A stretch of 47,161 nt of DNA from positions 1 through 47,161 of the forward strand of contig JACQZC010000057.1 of assembly GCA_016207905.1 (NCBI GenBank), read 5' to 3'. Both the position numbers and the translations under genes were made by a program. The notes beneath the pieces are model-generated. The model searched no databases, was not told the origin of the DNA, and saw nothing but the letters and a program-made list of their open reading frames with translations. Of this stretch, positions 1 to 6,732 are shown in pieces. The first letter of the stretch is position 1. Every line of letters starts with the position of its first letter. This DNA comes from Nitrospirota bacterium. Its GTDB lineage: Bacteria > Nitrospirota > Thermodesulfovibrionia > Thermodesulfovibrionales > JdFR-86.

Positions 1-6
1 CTTCAT
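1..6 (-). CDS. 5' end of an unidentified gene leaving the window
   Basis: On the minus strand an AGGAGGTG Shine-Dalgarno (complement of 11-18) is followed seven bases later by ATG AAG at 6-1, a textbook translation start. Only two codons lie inside the window, so nothing can be said about the product. Its leader is unusually structured (see the leader-peptide and hairpin entry at 10-108). Confidence 0.55.
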
Positions 7-9
7 ATG

Positions 10-108
10 TGCACCTCCTTTAGCCTTAAAAGGCTCTGGGTTTAAAACCCGTAGAAGGATAGCTTAAGCTATCGCTCTGTAATATGGGAGGTGCATTTTC
101 TTTTTCAT
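10..108 (-). promoter_or_regulatory. structured mRNA leader with possible 14-codon leader peptide
   Basis: Read on the minus strand, this leader has four nested elements. The 3' end GGAGGTGCA (complement of 10-18), which is the Shine-Dalgarno of the gene starting at 6, is exactly complementary to TGCACCTCC at the 5' side (complement of 87-95). Between them lie three compact palindromes: 58-73 (perfect, GATAGCTTAAGCTATC), 38-50 (GGGTTT/AAACCC) and 22-35 (AGCCTT/AAGGCT). A short ORF at 108-64, MKKKMHLPYYRAIA, covers the anti-Shine-Dalgarno arm and stops inside the first palindrome. This resembles a translational attenuator. The leader ORF has no clear ribosome binding site, so its translation is inferred. 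Confidence 0.4.
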
Positions 109-112
109 GGTA

Positions 113-170
113 TCATTCTGGCTTGTCCAGAATCCTTCTTAAAGAACGATTCCCGACAAGCGGGAATGAC
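113..170. repeat. 58-bp dispersed palindromic repeat, copy A
   Basis: These 58 bases are identical to the reverse complement of 29552-29609. The unit contains two hairpins: ATTCTGG/CCAGAAT and ATTCCCG/CGGGAAT, each around a five-base loop (CTTGT or ACAAG). It is a REP-like intergenic element. Confidence 0.85.
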
Positions 171-247
171 ACCTTCAGATTTTTCAATCCCTTTACCCCT
201 TTAGAAAATTTCAGTGAAGCGAAGGAGGCTAAAGAAAAGAAGTGGGG

Positions 248-266
248 TTTGGGGCAAAGCCCCAAA
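248..266 (-). terminator. possible terminator of the PilZ response regulator gene
   Basis: An 8-bp stem TTTGGGGC/GCCCCAAA with a three-base loop lies 23 bases past the stop codon of the minus-strand response regulator. On that strand it is followed by a pyrimidine-rich stretch rather than a clean T run, so it is a weak intrinsic terminator at best. Confidence 0.4.
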
Positions 267-288
267 GGGAAGTACCCCTTAAAGGAAT

Positions 289-981
289 TTACACAAAATG
301 ATTGACACTACCCTGCTTTTTCACATATCTTTCTATGACAGATTCGTATTCAGGATTTAAGTTAATGAATCTTGCTCCATAACAGTATAAGCTACTGCCT
401 GTTTTCATTACCCTCACTACCTCGCAGTCAGCCACTATGCGCTCCTCATAAGGCATAAAGAACGAGCATATGACAATATCTCCTTTTGCGAGGGTCTTGT
501 CTGTCTCAATGAGGATACCTGATTTACTTATATCCTGAGATGTGCAGAAAAAAGGCTCGCTTCCGAATCTTCCCTTGATTGCGACCTTGATAAGCACCCT
601 TATGTCTTTTCTTAAAGGGACATCGAGAAGGTTATGAACCTTTTCGAGAAGCTCTTCTCCTTTGAGAGGTCTTGTGATATATGTATTTGCACCACATCTT
701 GCGCATCTTTCTATATCAGATGCTTTTTTGGTGCACACAATTATGATTGAGACCTTCTTAAGTGTCTTATCCTCTCTTATTGCCCTTGAAAGCTCATCCC
801 CTGGCACCTCAGGCATATCGAGGTCAGCTATGATGATGTCCACCTTTTCGGTTTTATGGATTTCTAATGCCTCCCTGCCACTACTTGCAGTGAAGAGCTG
901 AAAATCAGCCCTCGAGAGGATGTTTTTCTCTTGCTCTATAAATGGTCTTAGGTCATCTACTATGAGGATTTTCTTTTTCAT
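289..981 (-). CDS. response regulator with C-terminal PilZ domain
   Basis: A 230-residue cytoplasmic signalling protein. Residues 1-120 form a receiver domain: acidic pair D9-D10 after ILIV, phosphoacceptor Asp about residue 53 in ADLDMP, and a switch region at IIIVCT. The usually invariant Lys before Pro is replaced by Arg (ITRPL), which could weaken phosphorylation. Residues about 130-225 form a PilZ domain with the c-di-GMP signature RKDIR followed by DISKSGI, so binding of c-di-GMP is plausible. No histidine kinase is adjacent. I chose the ATG at 981 rather than the upstream TTG at 1017, because a strong promoter (TTGACA, 17 nt, TAAAAT) overlaps the upstream extension and places the transcription start about at this ATG. 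Confidence 0.88.
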   Translation of the reverse strand: MKKKILIVDDLRPFIEQEKNILSRADFQLFTASSGREALEIHKTEKVDIIIADLDMPEVPGDELSRAIREDKTLKKVSIIIVCTKKASDIERCARCGANTYITRPLKGEELLEKVHNLLDVPLRKDIRVLIKVAIKGRFGSEPFFCTSQDISKSGILIETDKTLAKGDIVICSFFMPYEERIVADCEVVRVMKTGSSLYCYGARFINLNPEYESVIERYVKKQGSVNHFV

Positions 982-988
982 ATAGACA

Positions 989-1017
989 ATTTTATTAGAA
1001 ACCCGTTCTTTTGTCAA
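989..1017 (-). promoter_or_regulatory. sigma-70-type promoter of the response regulator gene
   Basis: On the minus strand TTGACA (1017-1012), a 17-nt spacer and TAAAAT (994-989) form a near-consensus promoter. Only seven bases separate the -10 from the ATG at 981, so the transcript is expected to begin at or next to the start codon (leaderless). Confidence 0.75.
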
Positions 1018-1032
1018 AAAAATGGAGATTAT

Positions 1033-1338
1033 TTAGGCAGGGATAGTCTGTGATAGTTTATCCATATACTCTTGCCACTCTATTGGGAGCATGTATTTCT
1101 TTTTGTTATTACACCCCTTGCATGCAGGCACTATATTGCTCCTGATAGACCTTCCACCTCGGATGAGTGGGACAATGTGCTCCATCGTAAGCTCTGTGGG
1201 CTTAAATGTCACCCTACAGAAATAGCATACACCTGATGAGCGTTTCCTCTTCCACCACTGAGACGCCCTGAGCCGACGGGCAGACTCCTTTTCACGCCTT
1301 ATGTCTTCAGTGCTGACTTCTGAGATGAACCCTCTCAT
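1033..1338 (-). CDS. small HNH endonuclease-like protein
   Basis: A 101-residue protein with an HNH nuclease fold. A first zinc knuckle CYFC is followed by EHIVPL (the core His-Ile region), RGG and SN, then VPACKGCNNKK with the second Cys pair. These are the metal-binding and catalytic elements of the HNH family (compare HNH_4/HNH_5). The N terminus is basic (KESARRLRASQWWKRKR). There is no neighbouring restriction, phage terminase or CRISPR gene, so its substrate is unknown; stand-alone small HNH proteins are common in environmental genomes. The ATG at 1338 lacks a Shine-Dalgarno. A TTGTAT/TATCAT pair with 17-nt spacing lies upstream but is not decisive. Confidence 0.8.
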   Translation of the reverse strand: MRGFISEVSTEDIRREKESARRLRASQWWKRKRSSGVCYFCRVTFKPTELTMEHIVPLIRGGRSIRSNIVPACKGCNNKKKYMLPIEWQEYMDKLSQTIPA

Positions 1339-1455
1339 ATAATCCTATGATAACAGAAAATGATACTACGTAGAAACCAAGAATACAAATCTGAATAAGT
1401 TCAGCATGACATTTTTAAATGCACCCCCCTCATACGAAAAAACCGTGAAAAGCCT

Positions 1456-1809
1456 CTATCTGCTTACTAATCCCTTGATAACATTATAAATTACTGCCAA
1501 TTCGTGAATCTCCATACTCCTCAGCTCGGATGAGATAGCCTCAAGATATTCTTTCTTCTGTTTAGCGATTTGTTTCTTATCCTTGAATATAATATGAGCC
1601 TTAAAATCAAAGAAATCTTTGACATCTACATGAAGAACATTTGCCAGCGACTCAAGGGTTCTGAAAGAAGGCTGTCCAACGCCTCGCTCTATCCTGCTTA
1701 TATACTCCACGCTTAAGCCTGTCTTTTCAGCAATCTTTCCTTGCGTAAGTTTCAACGCCTTCCTGATATGCTTTACCCTTTTGCCTAACTGATTGGTGAG
1801 GCCTTCCAT
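1456..1809 (-). CDS. XRE-family transcriptional regulator
   Basis: A 117-residue Cro/CI-type regulator. The helix-turn-helix lies at about residues 10-62: GKRVKHIRKALKLTQGKIAE, then GLSVEYISRIERG for the turn and recognition helix, then PSFRTLESLANVLHV. The C-terminal 50 residues are charged and helical (IAKQKKEYLEAISSELRSME), probably for dimerisation. I prefer the ATG at 1809 to the GTG at 1815 because AGGAGG (complement of 1815-1820) sits five bases upstream of the ATG and would overlap the GTG. It is transcribed away from the outer-membrane protein gene at 2065 and could regulate it, but no operator is evident. Confidence 0.88.
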   Translation of the reverse strand: MEGLTNQLGKRVKHIRKALKLTQGKIAEKTGLSVEYISRIERGVGQPSFRTLESLANVLHVDVKDFFDFKAHIIFKDKKQIAKQKKEYLEAISSELRSMEIHELAVIYNVIKGLVSR

Positions 1810-1899
1810 GCCCACCTCCTATTACCTTAGTCATACCGAATTATAGAAGGTAGAGGTGGTTAATTAAGAGAAACTGACAATACGATTTTTGTATTTTTC

Positions 1900-1928
1900 T
1901 TGACTTAATAGGTTCGATTATTTATACT
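1900..1928 (+). promoter_or_regulatory. promoter of the outer-membrane barrel gene
   Basis: TTGACT at 1900-1905, a 17-nt spacer and TATACT at 1923-1928 form a good sigma-70-type promoter. The predicted transcript has an approximately 130-nt leader before the ATG at 2065. That leader contains two purine-rich AGGAGG-like tracts (about 1955-1985) that precede no long ORF. Confidence 0.7.
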
Positions 1929-2064
1929 TCTGTAGATTTGAACAACATTACAGCCAGGAGGGAGGTGAGAGAAAAGGGGGAGGTAGATGGTTAAGTGATT
2001 TAAGGGGTATAACTTCGTGGAAACACTTACATTATGCGTTTAAATCCTAAATCAGGAGGGAAAG

Positions 2065-2715
2065 ATGAAAAAGGTTATTATGGCTGTTATTACGATTTTT
2101 ATGGCGATGCTTGTTGCTACATCTGTATATGCACAAGATGCAAAGAGTTATGTTGACTTAAAGTTAGGTGCCTTCTACCCAAATCAGAAAGAGGATGGCT
2201 TAAAGGACTTTGATATAGGACCTAATATTGAGGCTGACCTTGGTTATAAGTTTAACAAAAACCTTGCAGGTGAGATAGGGATAGGTTACATTAGGACAAC
2301 CGCCGAGTTTATATATGACCCAACAACAGGTGAGAAGGAAGAAGACACTGCCTCTGCAATACCCATCACCCTAACTGCAAAAGGCATACTTCCATTAGCA
2401 GGTGATAAGGTTGAGCTTTTTGCAGGTGCAGGACTTGGCTACTACTTTACTAAAGTTGAAGCGGAATATGTTTATCCCCCAAACCCTGTTTTCAATGATA
2501 GTGTCTCAAAGAGTAAAGGTGCTTTTGGCTACCATGTTGTAGGTGGTGCTGACTACAATATTACCAAAACAATTGCCTTGGGCTTTGAGGTAAAATGGTT
2601 TTCAGTAAAGCCTGATTATGGCACAGTAGTATCCGCTGGCGGCAGTTCTCTGGATATAGGAAAAGTTGAAGGTGGAGGTGTAATCACAAATCTTGCCTTA
2701 AAGTATAGGTTTTAG
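2065..2715 (+). CDS. outer-membrane beta-barrel protein (OmpA-like barrel type)
   Basis: A 216-residue secreted protein. Residues 1-23 are a signal peptide (MKKVIMAVITIFMAMLVATS, cleavage after VYA-Q). The rest is a chain of alternating amphipathic strands with Gly/aromatic turns: YVDLKLGAFYPNQ, IEADLGYKF, LAGEIGIGYI, VELFAGAGLGYYF, GYHVVGGADYNI, IALGFEVKWF and a C-terminal strand ITNLALKYRF ending in Phe, the usual signal for barrel insertion. This matches the outer-membrane protein beta-barrel domain (OMP_b-brl, PF13505 type). It is monocistronic with a good AGGAGGG ribosome binding site. The substrate is unknown; such barrels are often structural or small-solute porins. Confidence 0.85.
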   Translation: MKKVIMAVITIFMAMLVATSVYAQDAKSYVDLKLGAFYPNQKEDGLKDFDIGPNIEADLGYKFNKNLAGEIGIGYIRTTAEFIYDPTTGEKEEDTASAIPITLTAKGILPLAGDKVELFAGAGLGYYFTKVEAEYVYPPNPVFNDSVSKSKGAFGYHVVGGADYNITKTIALGFEVKWFSVKPDYGTVVSAGGSSLDIGKVEGGGVITNLALKYRF

Positions 2716-2764
2716 TAAGAGGATGTCTTTCTAACCCTCCTTCAACTGGTGAAGAAAGACTGAA

Positions 2765-2790
2765 GGTGGGCGGGCATATGCCCGCCCACC
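2765..2790. terminator. 26-bp perfect palindrome between convergent genes
   Basis: Thirteen-base arms starting GGTGGGCGGGCAT form a perfect GC-rich palindrome, and an outer GTCTTTCT/AGAAAGAC pair (about 2733-2760) precedes it. It separates the plus-strand barrel gene from the minus-strand DUF5618 gene and may act as a bidirectional terminator or REP element. There is no T run. Confidence 0.5.
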
Positions 2791-2850
2791 GCTTAGAATA
2801 ACTCTCCACTTCACAGTGATTTATGGATTGGTGTAAGGTAGAACGAAAGT

Positions 2851-3228
2851 CTATTTTTCTATCTTCTCTATAAAGACTCTTGCTGATTTGAGGGCAGCTT
2901 TTATCATGTCTACATCTTCCAGCAATCCTCTATAATAACCTGCTATATGCAATTCCTTATATAGTTTCTCAAATTCTTTTGCGAGCTTGCCATTACGCAC
3001 AGTTAAATATTTTTTTATCATCCCCCTGTATCCCTCAACCGATTGTGGCAAGTCCTTTTGGTCTACGCCTCTATTGATTAGATATTCATCAATTGCTTTC
3101 AATATAGCGAGATATGCGGTCCCGCATGCTTCCTGCACATACTTGACATCGGTGTAGGCATTATCCTCAATGTTCGCTGATTTAAGGATCCCCCTTGCAT
3201 TATTTAAATATCTCATGGCCTCTTTCAT
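2851..3228 (-). CDS. DUF5618-like HEPN-type helical protein
   Basis: A 125-residue all-helical protein resembling DUF5618, a HEPN-like family. It opens with MKEAMRYLNNARGILKSA and contains KYVQEACGTAYLAILKAIDEYL, then a YRGMIKKYL segment and HIAGYYRGLLEDVDMIKAALKSA near the C terminus. I do not see a clear R-x4-6-H ribonuclease motif, so a toxin role is not supported. HEPN proteins often pair with a nucleotidyltransferase (MNT); none is adjacent. It lies 70 nt downstream of the DUF507 pair on the same strand and may be the last gene of that operon. Confidence 0.6.
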   Translation of the reverse strand: MKEAMRYLNNARGILKSANIEDNAYTDVKYVQEACGTAYLAILKAIDEYLINRGVDQKDLPQSVEGYRGMIKKYLTVRNGKLAKEFEKLYKELHIAGYYRGLLEDVDMIKAALKSARVFIEKIEK

Positions 3229-3297
3229 ATTTTATTTTACCTCATCTGCATGGATTTTTAAAACCTAATCTACGAGCCTCTGCATTATTTCTCTGCA

Positions 3298-3570
3298 TTA
3301 CCTTCCCTTTTTTATCTCCTCTTCCCTCATGAATTTTTTATAAAGCACCTCCCATTCAGGAGAGCCCTCAGGGAGCTTTCGAGAGAAGGACTCAAGTTTT
3401 CGCCTCACTAACTTATCCATATCCTCGCCTATTTTTAGCTCAGAGGCTATTACATGCTTTATTGCCCTTCTTACATTGCCTTCTTCGTCTTTAAGGGTTA
3501 TAAGGTTTTTATCGAGGAGTCCTTTCAGTAGGACATGCGAGAGGTGGGTGACTTTCTCGGCTTTGAGCAT
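3298..3570 (-). CDS. DUF507 family protein (second copy)
   Basis: A 90-residue protein of the DUF507 family, which is found mainly in thermophilic and anaerobic Gram-negative lineages and has no assigned function. It is acidic and basic by turns, helical, and has no transmembrane segment: AEKVTHLSHVLLKGLLDKNLI, then RAIKHVIASELKIGEDMDKLVRRKL and a C-terminal YKKFMREEEIKK. The ATG at 3570 shares its A with the TGA of the upstream copy, so translation is coupled; a TTG at 3573 is an alternative. Together with the upstream copy it probably forms a heterodimer of tandem paralogues. Confidence 0.75.
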   Translation of the reverse strand: MLKAEKVTHLSHVLLKGLLDKNLITLKDEEGNVRRAIKHVIASELKIGEDMDKLVRRKLESFSRKLPEGSPEWEVLYKKFMREEEIKKGR

Positions 3571-3851
3571 CAAAGCACAATGTCCCTTTCTTTAACGAGC
3601 TTTTGCTTGGTAAGCTCAAAGAGCCTTTTATAGTCGAGCCTTCCCCTGTCTATCTGTGCCTCGTGCTTTTTAAGTAGCTCTCTAACTTCTTCGTTGAGCC
3701 TATCTTCTACCATAAGCTCATTCATTATAATCGCCTCTGTCTCTGAGATAAGGGTTTCCTCCGAGGCACGGGGCTCAATGAGGTCAACATCCATTAGGTG
3801 TAGGACAATCTTTTTTGACATGGTTTTTACCCATGTCTTTGGGATTCTCAT
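3570..3851 (-). CDS. DUF507 family protein (first copy)
   Basis: A 93-residue DUF507 protein, paralogous to the next gene. Both share the layout of an N-terminal helix, then an Asn/Ser-Glu-Leu-hydrophobic-acidic segment (IIMNELMVEDRLNEEVRELL here, IASELKIGEDMDKLVRRKL in the other) and a C-terminal helix (YKRLFELTKQKLVKE). The ATG at 3851 directly follows the rpsR stop codon, with GAGAGG of the rpsR end serving as ribosome binding site. Being translated straight after ribosomal protein S18 suggests a growth-linked or RNA-linked role, but the function is not known. Confidence 0.75.
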   Translation of the reverse strand: MRIPKTWVKTMSKKIVLHLMDVDLIEPRASEETLISETEAIIMNELMVEDRLNEEVRELLKKHEAQIDRGRLDYKRLFELTKQKLVKERDIVL

Positions 3852-4079
3852 TTACCTCTCTACAGGTGACAGTAAGACTGCGCTTCTTGCCCTTTTAATT
3901 GCTTCTGTAAGGGCACGCTGATGTTTTGCGCACACACCTGTCATTCGCCTGGGAAGTATCTTACCTCTTTCGGTAAGAAAGCTTCTCAGGGTTTTTATAT
4001 CCTTGTAGTCGATAAACTCTACTTTTTCGGAGCAGAACCTGCAAAACCTTCTTTTTTGCAGAAATTTTCTTTGCCTCAA
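3852..4079 (-). CDS. rpsR: 30S ribosomal protein S18
   Basis: A 75-residue S18 that binds 16S rRNA beside S6 on the small-subunit platform. Characteristic segments are [43 protein letters not shown] and [16 protein letters not shown]. It is the zinc-type form, with CRFC and a later Cys/His pair. The start is a TTG at 4079, five bases after AGGAGG (complement of 4084-4089). The ATG seen four bases upstream is in another frame and only one base from the Shine-Dalgarno, so it is not the start. It follows ssb in the conserved rpsF-ssb-rpsR order. The usual fourth gene rplI is absent and DUF507 genes follow. Confidence 0.95.
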   Translation of the reverse strand: MRQRKFLQKRRFCRFCSEKVEFIDYKDIKTLRSFLTERGKILPRRMTGVCAKHQRALTEAIKRARSAVLLSPVER

Positions 4080-4088
4080 TCATACCTC

Positions 4089-4478
4089 CTAAAATGGCTC
4101 TATATCCGTAATCTCCTCTGGAGGAGTCATATCCGGCTGGGCTGTTGTCTCGGCTGAAGACCTTTTTGAAAGAAATCTTACTGTCTGGGCAACAACCTCG
4201 AATTTGCTTTTTTGCTGTCCTTCGGATTCCCATCTGCGCTCCTGAAGCCTTCCTTCCACGAGCACAGAACTACCCTTGGAGAGGTATTGGCTTACAGACT
4301 CTGCCTGCTTGCCAAACACCACTACATCTATAAAAAGCGTCTCGTCCTTCATGGTATCTGACTGTTTGTATTTTCTGTTTACTGCTATTCTGAATGATGA
4401 AACAGGCGTGCCTTGTGGCGTGTATCTCAGCTCAGGGTCCTTTGTGAGATTCCCTATAAGGATGATTCTATTATACAC
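4089..4478 (-). CDS. ssb: single-stranded DNA-binding protein
   Basis: A 129-residue SSB. The OB fold covers residues 1-105 (IILIGNLTKDPELRYTPQGT, FRIAVNRKY, TLFIDVVVFGKQAE, SSVLVEGRLQERRWE), followed by a short Ser/Thr/Pro-rich linker and the acidic tail EEITDIEPF. That tail replaces the usual DDDIPF and should recruit replication and repair partners. At 129 residues it is shorter than the E. coli protein (178) because the linker is brief. It starts at a GTG (GTG TAT AAT AGA) five bases after the rpsF stop, so it is likely translated by coupling. Confidence 0.95.
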   Translation of the reverse strand: MYNRIILIGNLTKDPELRYTPQGTPVSSFRIAVNRKYKQSDTMKDETLFIDVVVFGKQAESVSQYLSKGSSVLVEGRLQERRWESEGQQKSKFEVVAQTVRFLSKRSSAETTAQPDMTPPEEITDIEPF

Positions 4479-4483
4479 CGGTG

Positions 4484-4843
4484 TTATTGCCCTCCTTCTG
4501 GTGTCACAGGTGCTGTTTCTTTTTCCTTAAGACCTGAAAGTGCGGCATCTGCCTGCTTTTTCTCCAGCCTTATAACCATGAACTTTATAACTGGGTCAAA
4601 GACCTTGTAGTAGTCCTCTAATTTCTTGATAAGAGATGGCGGTGACTTGAATAAAACAAGGACATAAAAGCCTTTGCTGTGCTTGTTTACCTCGTATGCG
4701 AGCTTTCTTCTTCCCAAGAGGTCTGTCTTTAGTATCTCTCCACCAGAGCCTTCTATAAGGTCTTTTATTTTAGAGACCGACTCTGAGATGGCTTCCTCGG
4801 TAAGGGATGCATCTAATATGATGATATTTTCGTAGATATTCAT
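4484..4843 (-). CDS. rpsF: 30S ribosomal protein S6
   Basis: A 119-residue S6, the platform protein that heterodimerises with S18. It begins YENIIILDASLTEEAI, has the GGEILKTDLLGRRKLAYEVNKHSKGFYVLVLF core, and a variable C-terminal tail after VIKFMVIRLEK. It is the first gene of a minus-strand operon rpsF-ssb-rpsR-DUF507-DUF507. The ATG at 4843 is preceded by GAGG (complement of 4849-4852). In many bacteria S6-S18 autoregulates this operon through an mRNA leader; I could not confirm such an element here. Confidence 0.95.
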   Translation of the reverse strand: MNIYENIIILDASLTEEAISESVSKIKDLIEGSGGEILKTDLLGRRKLAYEVNKHSKGFYVLVLFKSPPSLIKKLEDYYKVFDPVIKFMVIRLEKKQADAALSGLKEKETAPVTPEGGQ

Positions 4844-5111
4844 CTAACCTCCTCATGGATTTTCTCCGGGTCTCTTGGACCCTGCCATTTGGCGAAAAGC
4901 CCTTCTATCTTATCCCGAATTCGGGACAAGACAGGAGAGCAAGGAGTTAGATTTTATAACACATTTGAATCGTTAAAATCAAGAAGATTCTAAAACTGTC
5001 CTGCCAAAGTGATAATGTCCTTCAGAATGACACTTTTAGGGTTCAGCATATTGACCATCCTGGTTTCAAACTATTATAATGGTGGCAGATTCAGGGGAAA
5101 AGGAGGTAAAC

Positions 5112-5987
5112 ATGTTTCAGGGCTCTATGGTTGCAATAGTAACGCCTTTTAAGAATGGTAAACTCGATGAGAAGGCATTAGAGAGACTCATAGAATGGCA
5201 CATTAAGGAGGGCACGGATGCCATAATACCATGTGGTACAACAGGGGAGTCTGCGACATTGGATTACGACGAGCACTACAGGGTCATAGAGATAACGGTT
5301 AAGACAGTGGCAGGAAGAATCCCTGTTATTGCAGGCACAGGAGCAAACTCAACTGACGAGGCAATAACCATAACAAAGAAGGCAAGAAACCTTGGGGCAG
5401 ATGGTGCACTGCTTGTGTCTCCTTACTATAACAAGCCCACTCAGGAGGGACTCTACCTGCACTATAAGGCTGTTGCGGACTCGGTAAAAGGCTTTCCTAT
5501 TGTCCTTTATAATGTCCCTGGAAGAACTGCTGTAAATATACTGCCACAGACAGTGGCAAGGCTTGCAGAGATTAAAAACATAGTTGCCATAAAGGAGGCA
5601 ACAGGGGATATGAAACAGGTAAGCGAGCTAATGAGACTCACTCAGGGCAGAATCACAGTGCTATCAGGAGATGACTTTACTACATTTCCGATGTATGCAC
5701 TTGGTGGAAAAGGCTCGATATCCGTGTCTGCAAACATAGCCCCACGGGATTCGGCTCTGATGTGGGATGCATGGCAGAAAGGAGATATCTCTGAGGCAAG
5801 AAGGCTTCATTATAAGATGGAGCCCCTGAACACCTCGATGTTCATAGAGACAAACCCCATACCTGTAAAGACCGGGCTTTCTCTTATGGGTAAAATCAGG
5901 GAGGAATTCAGGCTTCCGCTTTGCAAAATCTCGGATGCAAACAAGGAAAAACTTAAAAAAGTTCTAAAGGACTATGGACTGATTTAG
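5112..5987 (+). CDS. dapA: 4-hydroxy-tetrahydrodipicolinate synthase
   Basis: A 291-residue TIM-barrel enzyme that condenses pyruvate with aspartate semialdehyde in lysine and meso-diaminopimelate synthesis. Visible motifs are GTTGES (about residues 42-47, pyruvate-carboxylate and Thr-Tyr relay), VLYNVPGRT with the relay Tyr near residue 133, and IVAIKEATGD carrying the Schiff-base Lys near residue 161. I place the start at 5112 because AAGGAGG lies seven bases upstream; an in-frame ATG at 5079 would add 11 residues not typical of the family. The pathway partner asd is at 43.3 kb. About 260 bases of intergenic DNA upstream contain a TCCCGAATTCGGGA palindrome (4913-4926) and a CTTCAGAATGAC repeat fragment. 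Confidence 0.95.
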   Translation: MFQGSMVAIVTPFKNGKLDEKALERLIEWHIKEGTDAIIPCGTTGESATLDYDEHYRVIEITVKTVAGRIPVIAGTGANSTDEAITITKKARNLGADGALLVSPYYNKPTQEGLYLHYKAVADSVKGFPIVLYNVPGRTAVNILPQTVARLAEIKNIVAIKEATGDMKQVSELMRLTQGRITVLSGDDFTTFPMYALGGKGSISVSANIAPRDSALMWDAWQKGDISEARRLHYKMEPLNTSMFIETNPIPVKTGLSLMGKIREEFRLPLCKISDANKEKLKKVLKDYGLI

Positions 5988-6022
5988 TTTACATTTCAAC
6001 CTGCAATTGGACATAATAATTC

Positions 6023-6253
6023 ATGCAGTTATACCTAAGAGTTGGCGACAGGGTGAAGCACAAGAGATATAAAACCTGGGGCATGGGAGAGGTAATAGAG
6101 GAGATGCACTCAAGCCTCGATGGAGGCACATGCATTGTGAGGGTCATATTTGAAGACGGCATCGAAAGGTCTTTTCTTAACGACCTTGAAAACACCCTTT
6201 GCTGTCGATATATGGGCTTAATATTTGCAGGAAAAGACCTGCTTAACCTTTAA
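6023..6253 (+). CDS. DUF3553-like small tudor/SH3-fold protein
   Basis: A 76-residue protein whose N-terminal half, LRVGDRVKHKRYKTWGMGEV followed by IVRVIFEDGIERSFLNDLE, matches the DUF3553 pattern. DUF3553 is a small beta-barrel resembling the C-terminal module of UvrD/PcrA helicases, which binds RNA polymerase or nucleic acid. No helicase is fused to it here. The next gene, ogt, starts five bases downstream, so the two are probably co-transcribed, hinting at a DNA-repair or transcription-coupled role. The function itself is not established. The C-terminal CCRYMGLIFAGKDLL is less conserved in appearance. Confidence 0.55.
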   Translation: MQLYLRVGDRVKHKRYKTWGMGEVIEEMHSSLDGGTCIVRVIFEDGIERSFLNDLENTLCCRYMGLIFAGKDLLNL

Positions 6254-6258
6254 AGACA

Positions 6259-6732
6259 ATGAAAGGCTCGTTAGTATTTGAGCGGATTTCAAGTCCAATC
6301 GGTTTTCTCTATGTAGTTTTTTCTGGAAAACACTTAGTTAAGCTCGCATTGGAAAAACCAAAGGGCATAAAGGCTGGAGAAGTCCCGGGCTCATTTAAAG
6401 AGGAACTCATGGCTTATTTCGAAGGAAGGTCAAGGGAGTTTCATCAGGAGATGGTTTTCCTTAGCGGAACCGATTTCGAAAAAAAAGTCTGGCTTACGCT
6501 TAAGGATGTGCCTTATGGACAAACGAGAACATATAAGTGGCTTTCGGAAAAAATAGGCAAGCCCAAAGCCCATAGGGCAGTTGGTCAGGCACTTTCTAAA
6601 AACCCAATATCCATAGTGCTTCCCTGCCACAGGATTATCGACTCAGACGGGCATATCGGAGGCTACTCATCAGGCATTGACATTAAAAGAAGATTGCTTG
6701 AACTGGAGTATTACTATTCAGAGGATATATAA
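6259..6732 (+). CDS. ogt: methylated-DNA-[protein]-cysteine S-methyltransferase
   Basis: A 157-residue suicide DNA-repair protein that takes O6-alkyl groups from guanine onto its own Cys. The C-terminal catalytic domain shows FEKKVWLTLKDVPYGQTRTY (helix-turn-helix and Tyr), RAVGQALSKNPISIVLPCHRII with the acceptor Cys in PCHR, and GGYSSG with the downstream substrate loop. The N-terminal domain is short, as in Ogt/MGMT proteins without the Ada extension. Its last 19 bases overlap the 3' end of the convergent Wzz-like gene, so the two mRNAs are antisense to one another at their ends. Confidence 0.93.
   Translation: MKGSLVFERISSPIGFLYVVFSGKHLVKLALEKPKGIKAGEVPGSFKEELMAYFEGRSREFHQEMVFLSGTDFEKKVWLTLKDVPYGQTRTYKWLSEKIGKPKAHRAVGQALSKNPISIVLPCHRIIDSDGHIGGYSSGIDIKRRLLELEYYYSEDI

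Noticed and set aside
84-305. 73-codon plus-strand ORF at the window start
   Set aside because: It runs through the 58-bp palindromic repeat and a terminator-like hairpin, and its protein has low-complexity charged sequence. It is not a plausible gene.
1033-1338. Homing endonuclease or restriction enzyme role for the HNH protein
   Set aside because: There is no intron or intein host and no methyltransferase neighbour; only the HNH fold can be supported.
3961-4233. Alternative start for the rpsR region (ATG ATT GAG) giving a 90-residue protein in another frame
   Set aside because: The ATG is one base from the AGGAGG, too close, while the TTG at 4079 opens a clear S18 protein at normal spacing.
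4913-4926. TCCCGAATTCGGGA palindrome upstream of dapA as an operator
   Set aside because: It resembles dispersed repeat remnants seen elsewhere and lies about 190 bases before dapA, with no promoter close by.
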